Of a stretch of 64,000 nucleotides of DNA, positions 1 through 8,713 are shown in pieces (position 1 is the stretch's first letter; every line of letters starts with the position of its first letter). Source of the stretch: Nitrosospira sp. Nsp14 (GTDB taxonomy: Bacteria; Pseudomonadota; Gammaproteobacteria; Burkholderiales; Nitrosomonadaceae); NCBI RefSeq assembly GCF_900113575.1, contig NZ_FOPV01000006.1:1-64000 (forward strand), given 5' to 3'. The position numbers were made by a program, and so were the translations under genes. The notes beneath the pieces were generated by a model, which was given only the letters and a program-made list of their open reading frames with translations, did no database searches and was not told the DNA's origin.

Positions 1-848
1 TTCAACTCATCCATCGTGAATTCCTTGTTGACATCCACGGTCGCCGCCGCCAATTTGGTCTTCTGCTCACCCACCCACTGGGCATACTGCTCGGGGGTCA
101 CCGCTTCCACCACGATCGGCATGAAACCGTGCTCCTTGCCGCATAGCTCGGCGCATTGCCCCCGATACGTGCCAGGCTTCTCTACCGTGAACCAGACATC
201 GCGAATAAAGCCGGGAATGGCATCCTGCTTGACCCCCAGCGCCGGCACCCACCAGGCGTGGATCACGTCGTTGGCCGTCAGAAGTATGCGTACCTTCTTG
301 CCCACCGGCACCACCAGGCGGTTGTCAACTTCCAGCAGATAATTCTCGCCCTTGGGCGCGGCATTCTCGATCTGCGCCTTGGGGGTCGCAAGATTGCTCA
401 GGAAGCTGATCCCCTCCCCTTCGCCCGTCAGGTAGTCATAACCCCATTTCCACTGATATCCCGTGGCCTTGATGGTGATGTCCGGACTGGAGGTGTCCTT
501 CATCGCAATCACCGTCTTGGTCGCAGGGTAGGCCATGCCAACCAGAATGAAGATGGGAATGATGGTCCAGATAATCTCAACCGTGGTGCTGTGATGGAAG
601 TTCGCAGCCGGATAATCCAAAGACTTGCGGTGTTTCAACACGGAGTAAAACATCACCCCAAACACGCCCACGAATATCGCCAGACAGATCCATAACAGCA
701 TCGTGTGCATGTCATAGATCTGCTGCGCGATGACCGATTGCGGTTCGGGTAAGTTCAACTGGTGAGGATCCGCCGCCGCCAGGACCAGCCCGCTATAAAA
801 CCCCAGCGCCAATGCCCCCACTATTCTTGCTGCTGCTTTACCGCTCAT
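1..848 (-). CDS. coxB: Cytochrome c oxidase subunit II, C-terminus cut by window edge
   Basis: About 282 residues are visible; the gene runs off the left edge. Subunit II of the aa3-type terminal oxidase takes electrons from cytochrome c through its binuclear CuA centre and passes them to subunit I. Seen in the sequence: an N-terminal signal-like hydrophobic segment, then two transmembrane helices (around residues 45-70 and 95-115), then a periplasmic cupredoxin domain. The CuA ligands are all present: the histidine of VIHAWWVPALG and the CAELCGKEHGFM motif (two Cys, Glu, His, Met). The ATG at 848 follows a G-rich ribosome site (GGGGGG, then AAAT). The rest of the cox operon should lie to the left of the window. 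Family assignment is secure; only the extreme C-terminus is unseen. Confidence 0.96.
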   Translation of the reverse strand, partial: MSGKAAARIVGALALGFYSGLVLAAADPHQLNLPEPQSVIAQQIYDMHTMLLWICLAIFVGVFGVMFYSVLKHRKSLDYPAANFHHSTTVEIIWTIIPIFILVGMAYPATKTVIAMKDTSSPDITIKATGYQWKWGYDYLTGEGEGISFLSNLATPKAQIENAAPKGENYLLEVDNRLVVPVGKKVRILLTANDVIHAWWVPALGVKQDAIPGFIRDVWFTVEKPGTYRGQCAELCGKEHGFMPIVVEAVTPEQYAQWVGEQKTKLAAATVDVNKEFTMDEL

Positions 849-1101
849 ATTTCCCCCCAACCTTGTTGCTGACGCGCACCTGACCGAAGCCTTCGACCAA
901 GAGATGGACAAATTCCTGATAACGATCTCTTGTGGCTTGTGCCTGTAACAATTACTGAGCGTTGCTCGTTCCTTATAGGGATACATCCCGGGGGTCCGAT
1001 TCCATTTCAAGATAAACGGACTCTGTTATCCGGTATCGAATCGTATTGCCCGGCAGGCAACAAAACCTTGATGAACGTCAACTTCCGTGCGGGTAGTGAA
1101 T

Positions 1102-1118
1102 AACTCGGCTGCCGAGTT
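1102..1118. repeat. Short perfect palindrome (7-bp stem, 3-nt loop)
   Basis: AACTCGG at 1102-1108 and CCGAGTT at 1112-1118 form a perfect 7-bp stem with loop CTG. No T-run follows on either strand, so it is not a typical intrinsic terminator. Function unknown. Confidence 0.5.
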
Positions 1119-1126
1119 GGGGTGCG

Positions 1127-1158
1127 GGATAATCGCCAAGACGGATAATCGTCAAGAC
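1127..1158. repeat. 16-bp direct tandem duplication
   Basis: GGATAATCGCCAAGAC (1127-1142) is followed directly by GGATAATCGTCAAGAC (1143-1158), with one mismatch. It lies upstream of coxB. Two copies could be a duplicated binding site or a slippage product; nothing decides between these. Confidence 0.6.
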
Positions 1159-1635
1159 TTGGCTATGGGGCAGGCTTGCGCTACGCCTCTGCCGCGTGAG
1201 GCGCCGTCACGGCGCGAATCAAGGACGGAAGCTGAATGAGATGCCGACAAGACCGCTGCAACAGGAAAATGAGGGAAACGAGAGGAAATGGGGATGGGAA
1301 CAAGCGGAGCGGTTAACCGGCCGGAAGCAATGAACAGGCACATGAATTCGCGCAGTTCGGACAGCCCGAACGGGGCGGGGAGCGGATTGAACGGTTCCTG
1401 AACCCGAAACAATACCCGATTATGGGTTGGAGACGGAACCGCAGCGAAGCGATAGGCGACCGATCAACAATTTTTAAACCGCCGCTTTTCTCCATGCGGC
1501 GAGAGAGCCGCGCCGGAGAAAAGCATTCGTTCCCGAGATGACCGGGTTCGCTCGCGACAGTGCTGGAACACTTCACAGGCAAAAGGCAGTGCTCTTGGCG
1601 TACCTTTCCGATCCGTTTTCCGGGCTCTCGAGGTT

Positions 1636-2736
1636 TTAGCTCTTCCCAACGCTGGTCGGGGCACCTACCTTCGCGGCCAAGTCCATTGCAAGCTGCCTGA
1701 GCGTTTCGCCTTCTTCCAGGTCGTCGAGGAAGCGCTGGGGAATGCCAGACAGCCCGGTTTGGGCTCCGGCGAGCGCCCCGGTCAAAATGGCGCGCGCCTG
1801 GTTTTGCCCGCCGCCATTCACGGCGTGCAGCACAGCCGATTCGAAGTCGCGAGGGAAACGGGCTGCCAGGTAGTAGGCTGCGGGGAGCTGGTGATAGATG
1901 GCGCAAGGCATGCCGTATATGAGGGAAACCTTCCACGCGGGCTCTATCGGGATTCCCGGGTCCGTCGCGGCAGTGGAAACATACGACGGCGTCAGCAGGG
2001 CGTCAGGGGATGCGAAACGTCCGGCGCGAGGCGGATCCGGGTCGCCGGGACGGGGCGGTTGCAGATCTGAGTACGTCACCGCGTGAAAAGGCAGTTGGCC
2101 CGTCTTTACCAATTGCATCATCTTACTGGACAGCGTCTTGTCGAGCTTGTGCCCCTGGACCAGGAGACCGAGCACGACCCCGTAAGCGACCGTCATCGAT
2201 AGCACGACATCGTCGATCTGAGTAAGACGGGCGTTATCGGAAATAACGGTGGCCAGTTCGTGGGGCTGCATGGCATAGCGAACCGCCAGGGCGAGCGTGC
2301 GTTCGATAGCTTCGGTAGTATCGGCATTACCGCCGGTCTGTCCCCAGGGCAGTCCCTCCTGGACGCGCTTGCGCCAGGCGTTGCGGATGGATTGGCTCGT
2401 GTATCCGCCTGGTCCGTTCGCCGGAGTACCGTCAAGCAAGGGGAACAGCTCTTCATCCATGCGCCTGCAGAAATCCGCTTCGTCATAACCGCCTCGCTCC
2501 ACGAGCGAGCGGAGCATGAGCCTGAGAATAATGCCTGCCTGAGACAATTGGCCCGCCTTGAGGCCTTCATGGTATCGCCCGGGCTTGGGGTCAGTATAAG
2601 TCGTAATCCAGTCCCCGTAGTCACGGTGAAGCTCGTCCAGGTCATAGTACCAGTGAGGCCCAAGACCCAGGGCGTCCCCAATAAAGGCGCCCATGATGGC
2701 ACCGGCAGCACGGTCTTGAATGGCGGCGTCGGTCAT
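1636..2736 (-). CDS. ADP-ribosylglycohydrolase (DraG/ARH) family protein, atypical
   Basis: 366 residues. DraG/ARH enzymes remove ADP-ribose from proteins or small molecules with a binuclear Mg/Mn site. The N-terminal motif GAFIGDALGLGPHWYYD (residues about 15-31) is the family signature, and TQIDDVVLS near residue 170 supplies further acidic residues. The C-terminal signature, normally GGDTDT with metal-binding aspartates, reads NGGGQNQARAILTGALAG here, so canonical metal ligands appear to be missing. The start is secure: GAGGAGGATCAGAAC precedes the ATG at 2736. It stands alone between coxB and a divergent secreted protein, so context gives no substrate. It may be a divergent hydrolase or a non-catalytic ADP-ribose-binding paralogue. 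Fold assignment is firm, activity is not. Confidence 0.8.
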   Translation of the reverse strand: MTDAAIQDRAAGAIMGAFIGDALGLGPHWYYDLDELHRDYGDWITTYTDPKPGRYHEGLKAGQLSQAGIILRLMLRSLVERGGYDEADFCRRMDEELFPLLDGTPANGPGGYTSQSIRNAWRKRVQEGLPWGQTGGNADTTEAIERTLALAVRYAMQPHELATVISDNARLTQIDDVVLSMTVAYGVVLGLLVQGHKLDKTLSSKMMQLVKTGQLPFHAVTYSDLQPPRPGDPDPPRAGRFASPDALLTPSYVSTAATDPGIPIEPAWKVSLIYGMPCAIYHQLPAAYYLAARFPRDFESAVLHAVNGGGQNQARAILTGALAGAQTGLSGIPQRFLDDLEEGETLRQLAMDLAAKVGAPTSVGKS

Positions 2737-3148
2737 GTTCTGATCCTCCTCGTGGTTAAATTATTTCTGAACAAGGCGCCCATCGCGCCGTTAGACCGGA
2801 AAAACTCGACTTCCATTTTCTGCCCGCAATCGTCACTTTCTTTATAGCCCACAATATCTTGTTCCCCGTAAATCGTACACTTGCTGTTAGCGCCGGATAT
2901 CCGAGCAAGAGTGCGGGCCAAGACCATGAGCATCTATCACTTAAAGCCTATGCAAGAATGCGTGCGCGACCGGGGAAGAGCCTGCGAAGCGTGAGGCAAA
3001 CGAAATTCTGAGACATTAAATCTCTAGAATCGCTTCGCCTTTCAGGGCCGCAAGGTTCAGACCCTCGCTCTCCTTCCCTAGATACTGGCAACACGTTTCT
3101 CAACAAATGATTTCAGAATCCATCCCAGGGACCCACGCGGTGCTACGC
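2737..3148. other. Divergent intergenic region, no gene seen
   Basis: About 400 bases between the DraG-like gene (minus) and the PhoX-like gene (plus). It must hold promoters for both. The open frame on the minus strand at 2733-2933 overlaps the DraG start and has no recognisable content. I see no clear sigma-70 hexamer pair, operator or hairpin. Confidence 0.5.
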
Positions 3149-4645
3149 ATGAAAAAAATTACGTTGCCGGTTGCCATCGCTCTCTCGGCCTGCGCGGGGC
3201 TCCCCGCCGGCACACAGGGCGCATCGGACATACGGGGCGTGCAGAGCCCGAGCAGTTTGCAGACGCCTTATGTCACCCCCACTGCGCCGGACTGGCATGT
3301 GACCTCCATCATTTCCGCGGGCGATGCCGCCGACAATGGCTACAAGATGGTCGGTATCCCGGATGGCCTCGGCGCTTACGACAACGGCAACGGCACGTTC
3401 ACCGTGTTGATCAACCACGAACTCGGTGCCAGCGATGGCATTGAACGGGCGCATGGGGCGACTGGCGCGTTTGTGTCCGAGTGGGTGATCAACAAAGCCG
3501 ATTTCAAGGTGATCAGCGGTGCGGATCTCGCCACCACTCACCTCGTATGGAACAGTTCTGCCAATCGCTATGAGACCGCAACCGGGGTGGTCAATCGCTT
3601 TAACAGGCTTTGTTCTGCCGATCTGCCCGCCGACTCCGCTTTTTATAATAGGGCCAGCGGCAAAGGCACCATGGTGCGCCTCTTCATGACCGGCGAGGAA
3701 GCTGGCACCGAGGGTCGCGCGTATGCGCTCATTGCCACGGGAACAAACAAGGGCACGGCTTATGAATTGCCTAAGCTCGGCAAATTCTCATGGGAAAACA
3801 GCCTTGCCAATCCCTACTCCGGCGACCGCACGATTGTCATCGGCACCGACGACTCCACGCCGGGACAAGTGTACATCTATCGGGGCGCAAAGACCGATAG
3901 TGGCCTTCAAATCGACAAAGCCGGGCTGACCAACGGCACCCTTGCAGGGATCAAGCTTGCATCAAATCCGGGCATGACCGGTAACCTGGAATCAGGGCAG
4001 ATCAATGGCACGTTCTCTACTGTTGCGGTCGATACCTCTGTAGATGGCGCCACCCAGCAGGCGAACAGCCGCTCGGCGGGTATTACCGAGTTTGCGCGTC
4101 CTGAGGATGGCCATTGGGCGAATGCGAAAACCTTCTACTTCGTCACCACCGGGGCCGATCCTGACGGACCCGGTGCTGTCGGGACGCAACCGGCGCGCCT
4201 ATATAAGCTGGTGTTCGATGAGGCTGGGGGTGAGGTCGATTACAGCAGCGGCTCGATTGCCATGGTGAAGGACAGCAGCACGCTGATGGGAACCGACGGC
4301 CAGATTGCCCGGAAGTTCGACAACATAACAGTCGGGGAAGACGGCAAAGTGTACATCCAGGAAGATGGAGGCGACAGCGCCTATATCTCCAAGACCTGGA
4401 TGTTCGATCCCGTCGCCAACTCATGGGCACAGATCCTTGAGTCGGACCGGGCGCGGTTTCTTGCCCCGGCAGCGCCATTCAACCACGATGAGGAAAGCTC
4501 CGGCATTATCGAGATTACCTCGATTCTGAGACGGAACGACGGACGGCGTTACTTCCTCAGCACGATGCAGGCACACTACGTCATTCCCGGCGAACTTGTC
4601 CAGGGCGGCCAGCTTTACCTGATCAGCGCAAGTACGGAGCCCTGA
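3149..4645 (+). CDS. PhoX-like / DUF839 secreted protein
   Basis: 498 residues from the start chosen here. DUF839 (PhoX-like) proteins form beta-propellers; characterised PhoX members are periplasmic Ca/Fe-dependent alkaline phosphatases, but many DUF839 members have no tested activity. Seen: a signal peptide (MKKITLPVAIALSACAGLPA, cut near GTQGA), then LINHELGASDG (around residue 90), the paired TFYFVTTGADPDGPG region near residue 335, VGEDGKVYIQEDGGDS (about 395) and FNHDEESSGIIE near residue 450, all typical of the family. The frame stays open back to 3107, but starting at the MKK methionine gives a proper signal peptide and removes 14 unlikely residues. It converges with tamB downstream. 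Family is confident; phosphatase activity is not shown. Confidence 0.82.
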   Translation: MKKITLPVAIALSACAGLPAGTQGASDIRGVQSPSSLQTPYVTPTAPDWHVTSIISAGDAADNGYKMVGIPDGLGAYDNGNGTFTVLINHELGASDGIERAHGATGAFVSEWVINKADFKVISGADLATTHLVWNSSANRYETATGVVNRFNRLCSADLPADSAFYNRASGKGTMVRLFMTGEEAGTEGRAYALIATGTNKGTAYELPKLGKFSWENSLANPYSGDRTIVIGTDDSTPGQVYIYRGAKTDSGLQIDKAGLTNGTLAGIKLASNPGMTGNLESGQINGTFSTVAVDTSVDGATQQANSRSAGITEFARPEDGHWANAKTFYFVTTGADPDGPGAVGTQPARLYKLVFDEAGGEVDYSSGSIAMVKDSSTLMGTDGQIARKFDNITVGEDGKVYIQEDGGDSAYISKTWMFDPVANSWAQILESDRARFLAPAAPFNHDEESSGIIEITSILRRNDGRRYFLSTMQAHYVIPGELVQGGQLYLISASTEP

Positions 4646-4736
4646 ACCTCGGGCTTGGCGCTAGGCCCTCCGTCTGGTCCCTGTGCGCCGTAGCTCCGTG
4701 GGGACCCGTCCCGCCTGCATGCCCGCTCCACCCACG

Positions 4737-7700
4737 TCAATCGAAACGGAGCGTATAGAATACGTCTATCGCATTGTCGAGGCCGGCTCTGGTGACGACG
4801 GTGATCTTTGGTGTGAGGTTATACGTCAGCTTCGTTATGCCTGCCACCGCAGTCAATCCCTGTTCATAAGTGATATAAGCGCGGTCCGACAAGCGCTTGC
4901 CAACCACGCCAACCTGCCCCATCAGGGGGTCGATTCCTGATTGGCGGATGGAGAGCTCATCCACCCCGATGGTCCGGCTGATTTTTTCCATTACGCCCCC
5001 GGCCTGCCCGCCCAAAATGGAGCCGGCAGCGGAGATTAAAAGCGACGCGTCCGCCTTTCCACCGGGAGCGCGGCCCAGCGCGATCCATGACAGCTTTTCC
5101 AATTCAGGCAGGTCAGGCGTGGATACGAGCCGTACTTTAGGCTGCCGCACGGTTCCCGTCACCTCCACGCCTGCCTCCACCGCCAGCCCCTTGCGCAAGG
5201 CAAGTATGTTCAAGGCCGGATCGTCGATGGGGCCCTGGAAATTGACCATTCCGCGCTCAACCACAAGGTTTTGACCGTAGGCCTCAAATTTCGTATCGCG
5301 CGCCGCTATGGTTCCCATGGCGCGCAAGGGGCGCCCCGGCTCTCCCCGCAGCTGCAACTCGCCGTCCAGCCGGCCCTGCAGACCGGAAGCGCGTATATAA
5401 AACCGTTCACCCAGGTTGAGACCGGCCTCCACATTGATCCGCAGCCGACGCTCGGGTTGTGCGGCCCCGTCGATATCCTTTCCGACGACGACGACATCGT
5501 CCGGCAGATGCGGCCGGCCAGCAGTAGGCTGGGCGAGCAGACCGGCATCCGCCGCCAGCGTGCCCCTTAGCGTGAGCATGTTATTTTCAAGCGTGGCCCG
5601 GCCGTTGCCGGAAGCAATAATCCAGCGGTCGGGGCGCTGGGCCAACGGTAGCAGGCTGGCGGTTACTTCCAGATTACCGCGCTCGCCCGCCAAGTCCATT
5701 ACGCCGGATGCGCGCAACTTGCCAGGACCTGCCGCCAGCTTCAGGTTTTTTAACAAGGGGTCCTTGGGTATCGCTTGATGGGGCGCGCTGAAGTCCAGGA
5801 CCTCCATATGCACCGCTTCCTCGTCAAAATGCGCCGCCAGGGTTCCATGCTCCAGCCAGATGCCCTGGTCCAGCAGGGCCACCGTGAGATCGTCGCCGCG
5901 TACGCGTCCCTTGAGGCGTGGCTTGTCGAACGTGCCCATCAGGTCGGACTGCAAGGCAAGCTTGCCGGCGGTTCTGAGGTTATTGTCACTCCCGAACGCG
6001 GCCCCGCCCCAGGAGATATCCTGCATATCGACGGAAACGCTCCCAGCCAGCGGCGCAGCCGGGGCCACAGTCCAGTTGAGCGCGGATTCGTCCGATCTCG
6101 TTACCGGAATTGCAAAGCTTGCGCTTGCGAGACCCAGACGCGTTCCCTGCGCTTTCAATTCACCCATCACCCTGCCCCCTCCGGCGTGGATCGACATCTC
6201 CAGCGTTTGCAGCCCAAGGGGAAACGGCGGATCTCCGGGTAATATCCAATCGCCGCTTTCGCGCGCCACACGTAGCGTACCCTGCAACTGCGCGGCCGAG
6301 GCAATATCCCACTCGCCGCCAAGCCGCAGCATCTGCTGACCTTCCCCTTCCTGTTCCTCGGCTCCGTCTCTTTCGGTCAAACTGGCCCGGGGACGCAACC
6401 CGATCCGGCTGAAGTCGCCCTTGGTGTTCCAGGTCTGCGGTGTCCAGAGAACGCGACTGATGCTTATGTTGCCGCCCGCCATGGCCATGCTTGCTGTGCC
6501 AAGTGAAAGGTGATTGGCAGCCATTTCCAGAGGAGCGGCCTCCTTTAGACGAAATGCGAACCGGCCGTCCCCCGACAGCTCCGCGAGCTTGCCGGTCCAT
6601 CGGGGGTCCCGCCACCCCTGCCATTTTTGCAGCGATTCCCGGAGTCCCCCGCTGATTCGCAGGGCGAGGTTCTGGTTCTCGCCCAGCCGGGCCCTGCCTA
6701 CCAGCTCGTGCTCCCAGCTGGGCCCGCTCATCTCCAGCTCAACACTTTGTACCACGGTTTTTTGACTAGTCCCATAATCCTTGAGCGACACTGTTAAAGC
6801 AACTTGATCACCTTGGAGCGACCCATTCGAGGAGAAGACGGCGAGCTTGTGATCCCCGAAAGACAGGCTTTTCCCTTCGGCGCTGAAGCGTATATCGGGC
6901 AGTTTCTGACCAGATTGCCCAAAATCGGCAGCCCCCGTTTCCACTACCGCCTCCGCCTCGAGCGACCCGCGCAGCCCAAACCCGATTTGCGCTAGCTTGG
7001 GGGCAAGAAGGCCCAGCCACAGCTGGTCGCCTTTCTGGCCGATCCCCCCTCGCGCCAGCAGCTGGTTTTGACCCAGCCGTAATTCGACTTCTGCCGAACC
7101 CCTAGCCGTTGCCAAGTCGCGGCCCAAAAATTCGATGCGGCCCTCACCCGTCACCGCATGGTCCGCTATCCGGCTATTCCCCATCCTGAATTCAACCTTG
7201 GCTTCCGGTCCCCTTCCGGACGGAGACTCCAGCTCGCCCGCAACCTTTAAAGTTGCATTTAGACTCGTCCGGGGCGCCTGCAGGAAGGCGGAAACGTCGA
7301 AGTGCTGAAGGCTGCCTTCGAAATTGAAAAACCGGGGCGCGTTCAAGCCGAGCTTTCCGCTGCCCATAAGCGCCGCTGCCCGGCCATGCCTGAGATGCAG
7401 CTTATTCAGGCTGAGTATTTCCTGCGCTCTTTCGAACACGACCTCCGCTTTCAGGTCTCGGTCAGCGAGTGACAAAATACCCTGCTGGCTTTCAGCATCC
7501 CCGCTCAGCTTCATTGTCCCGTTGATCCGAGCGGTACGCAGACGGCTGTCGATGCCCGCAGGATCCAGCCCGATCGCCCGCAGATCCCCGGAAGCGGTGC
7601 CCAGCTGGTGCCGCCACAATACGTTGCCGGTGATCTTCGCACCGTTCGGCAGCGCCAACATCAGCTCGTCGAGCTGCAGCGACTCCGGGGAAATTAGCGT

Positions 7701-8693
7701 ATCCGCCTCGATTTCGGTTAGTGGCAAGCCCCCCTGATCGAGTGGCTTGGAAGCGCGGTTTTTACCGGTAAGGCGCCCTTCAAGCCGACCGGCAGCGTTT
7801 TCTCGCAGATCGGCCTGAAGGTCGAGCCTGGCTTCCGGCGCCGCTGGCGAGAAAACGTGGGGGTCGAGGCCATTCACTGCCATGCTCAGGCGTGCAACCT
7901 TTAGCGGGTCATACGGCCGCAGCTGCGCCCGGGCTTCCCCCGTCAGTCCGCCACCTTCCCCACTTGCCCTTATCTCCAGCTGTGCAAGGCTGCCGACGAC
8001 GCCCCCGGAGAGGCGGCTTTGCTGTGCTTGCGGCGCACTGGGTACAGCCAACCCCTCCAGCTCCATGCGTGCGCTCAAACCGAAGGGTTTGGTCCCCTCG
8101 ATTTCGCCGGAGGCGGTCAAGGCGCCAAAATCCAGCCGGACGCGAAGATCGGGCACCCGATGATGACTGCCGTCGCTAAAAAAGCTCGCAATAAGTTGAG
8201 TCGCGGCGAAATCCGGCTTTCCGTCCTTCTCGTGCAATACGCGCAAGGCGCCGATATCTAGCTTGTGTAAGCTGACGCCAATAGGCAACTCAAGCGTTTG
8301 GGGAAGGGATCGGGGCTCCGAAGAAGGCGGCGAGATGATTTCGATATCTTCCACCGCCAAGGATGTGATCTCCAGCAGTCCGGACCTGAGAGAACCCGGT
8401 TGCCAATGCAGTCTTACGTTGCGGCTGACGGCAACCGAGTCGTCCGCCGTCAGGCGGACGACATGCGCGCTGAGGGGCCCCATGAGTGTGCCGTCCAGGC
8501 CTTCGATCGATACTTGGCCGCTGCTGAGATGCGACACGGTCGACCCCGCCCATCGAAGGCCGGATGTGCTTGTCGTCAGCCAGACACCAAATCCCGCAAC
8601 CATCACGACAAAAACCGAAACCAGCAACGCGGCAGGCTGCCACCGCGGCGCGCCGGACTTTCTGGAAAGGTTGTCCTTTACTCGATGTTCCAT
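4737..8693 (-). CDS. tamB: Translocation and assembly module inner-membrane subunit TamB
   Basis: 1,318 residues. TamB is anchored in the inner membrane by one N-terminal helix and spans the periplasm as a long beta-taco, working with TamA in outer-membrane protein assembly and, in later work, in phospholipid transport to the outer membrane. Seen: a single transmembrane anchor at about residues 22-42, a very long amphipathic beta-rich body, and the conserved C-terminal DUF490/TamB domain (roughly residues 950-1318) ending in YTLRFD with a terminal aromatic pair. Length matches the family (about 1,250-1,400). It starts 20 bases after the tamA stop, so the two are cotranscribed in the order tamA-tamB. 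Open frames on the opposite strand here are shadows. Confidence 0.95.
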   Translation of the reverse strand: MEHRVKDNLSRKSGAPRWQPAALLVSVFVVMVAGFGVWLTTSTSGLRWAGSTVSHLSSGQVSIEGLDGTLMGPLSAHVVRLTADDSVAVSRNVRLHWQPGSLRSGLLEITSLAVEDIEIISPPSSEPRSLPQTLELPIGVSLHKLDIGALRVLHEKDGKPDFAATQLIASFFSDGSHHRVPDLRVRLDFGALTASGEIEGTKPFGLSARMELEGLAVPSAPQAQQSRLSGGVVGSLAQLEIRASGEGGGLTGEARAQLRPYDPLKVARLSMAVNGLDPHVFSPAAPEARLDLQADLRENAAGRLEGRLTGKNRASKPLDQGGLPLTEIEADTLISPESLQLDELMLALPNGAKITGNVLWRHQLGTASGDLRAIGLDPAGIDSRLRTARINGTMKLSGDAESQQGILSLADRDLKAEVVFERAQEILSLNKLHLRHGRAAALMGSGKLGLNAPRFFNFEGSLQHFDVSAFLQAPRTSLNATLKVAGELESPSGRGPEAKVEFRMGNSRIADHAVTGEGRIEFLGRDLATARGSAEVELRLGQNQLLARGGIGQKGDQLWLGLLAPKLAQIGFGLRGSLEAEAVVETGAADFGQSGQKLPDIRFSAEGKSLSFGDHKLAVFSSNGSLQGDQVALTVSLKDYGTSQKTVVQSVELEMSGPSWEHELVGRARLGENQNLALRISGGLRESLQKWQGWRDPRWTGKLAELSGDGRFAFRLKEAAPLEMAANHLSLGTASMAMAGGNISISRVLWTPQTWNTKGDFSRIGLRPRASLTERDGAEEQEGEGQQMLRLGGEWDIASAAQLQGTLRVARESGDWILPGDPPFPLGLQTLEMSIHAGGGRVMGELKAQGTRLGLASASFAIPVTRSDESALNWTVAPAAPLAGSVSVDMQDISWGGAAFGSDNNLRTAGKLALQSDLMGTFDKPRLKGRVRGDDLTVALLDQGIWLEHGTLAAHFDEEAVHMEVLDFSAPHQAIPKDPLLKNLKLAAGPGKLRASGVMDLAGERGNLEVTASLLPLAQRPDRWIIASGNGRATLENNMLTLRGTLAADAGLLAQPTAGRPHLPDDVVVVGKDIDGAAQPERRLRINVEAGLNLGERFYIRASGLQGRLDGELQLRGEPGRPLRAMGTIAARDTKFEAYGQNLVVERGMVNFQGPIDDPALNILALRKGLAVEAGVEVTGTVRQPKVRLVSTPDLPELEKLSWIALGRAPGGKADASLLISAAGSILGGQAGGVMEKISRTIGVDELSIRQSGIDPLMGQVGVVGKRLSDRAYITYEQGLTAVAGITKLTYNLTPKITVVTRAGLDNAIDVFYTLRFD

Positions 8694-8713
8694 GTCTGGT
8701 CGGTGGACGCCGG

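Larger units (their letters stand above)
849..1635. other. Intergenic region with no convincing gene
   Basis: This 787-base stretch separates coxB from the DraG-like gene, both on the minus strand. Short open frames exist (for example minus 1152-1412 and 1313-1936), but their translations are arginine- and serine-rich, resemble no family I know, and lack ribosome sites. The region holds a short palindrome and a 16-bp tandem duplication (listed separately), plus GCGCCG-TCA-CGGCGC at 1201-1215. The promoter of coxB should lie in the part near 849-1000, but I cannot identify it with confidence. Confidence 0.6.

Noticed and set aside
1313-1936. Minus-strand 207-codon frame running out of the DraG-like gene
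   Set aside because: Half of it is an out-of-frame shadow of the DraG-like gene; composition is Arg/Ser/Pro-rich as expected of chance frames in GC-rich DNA.
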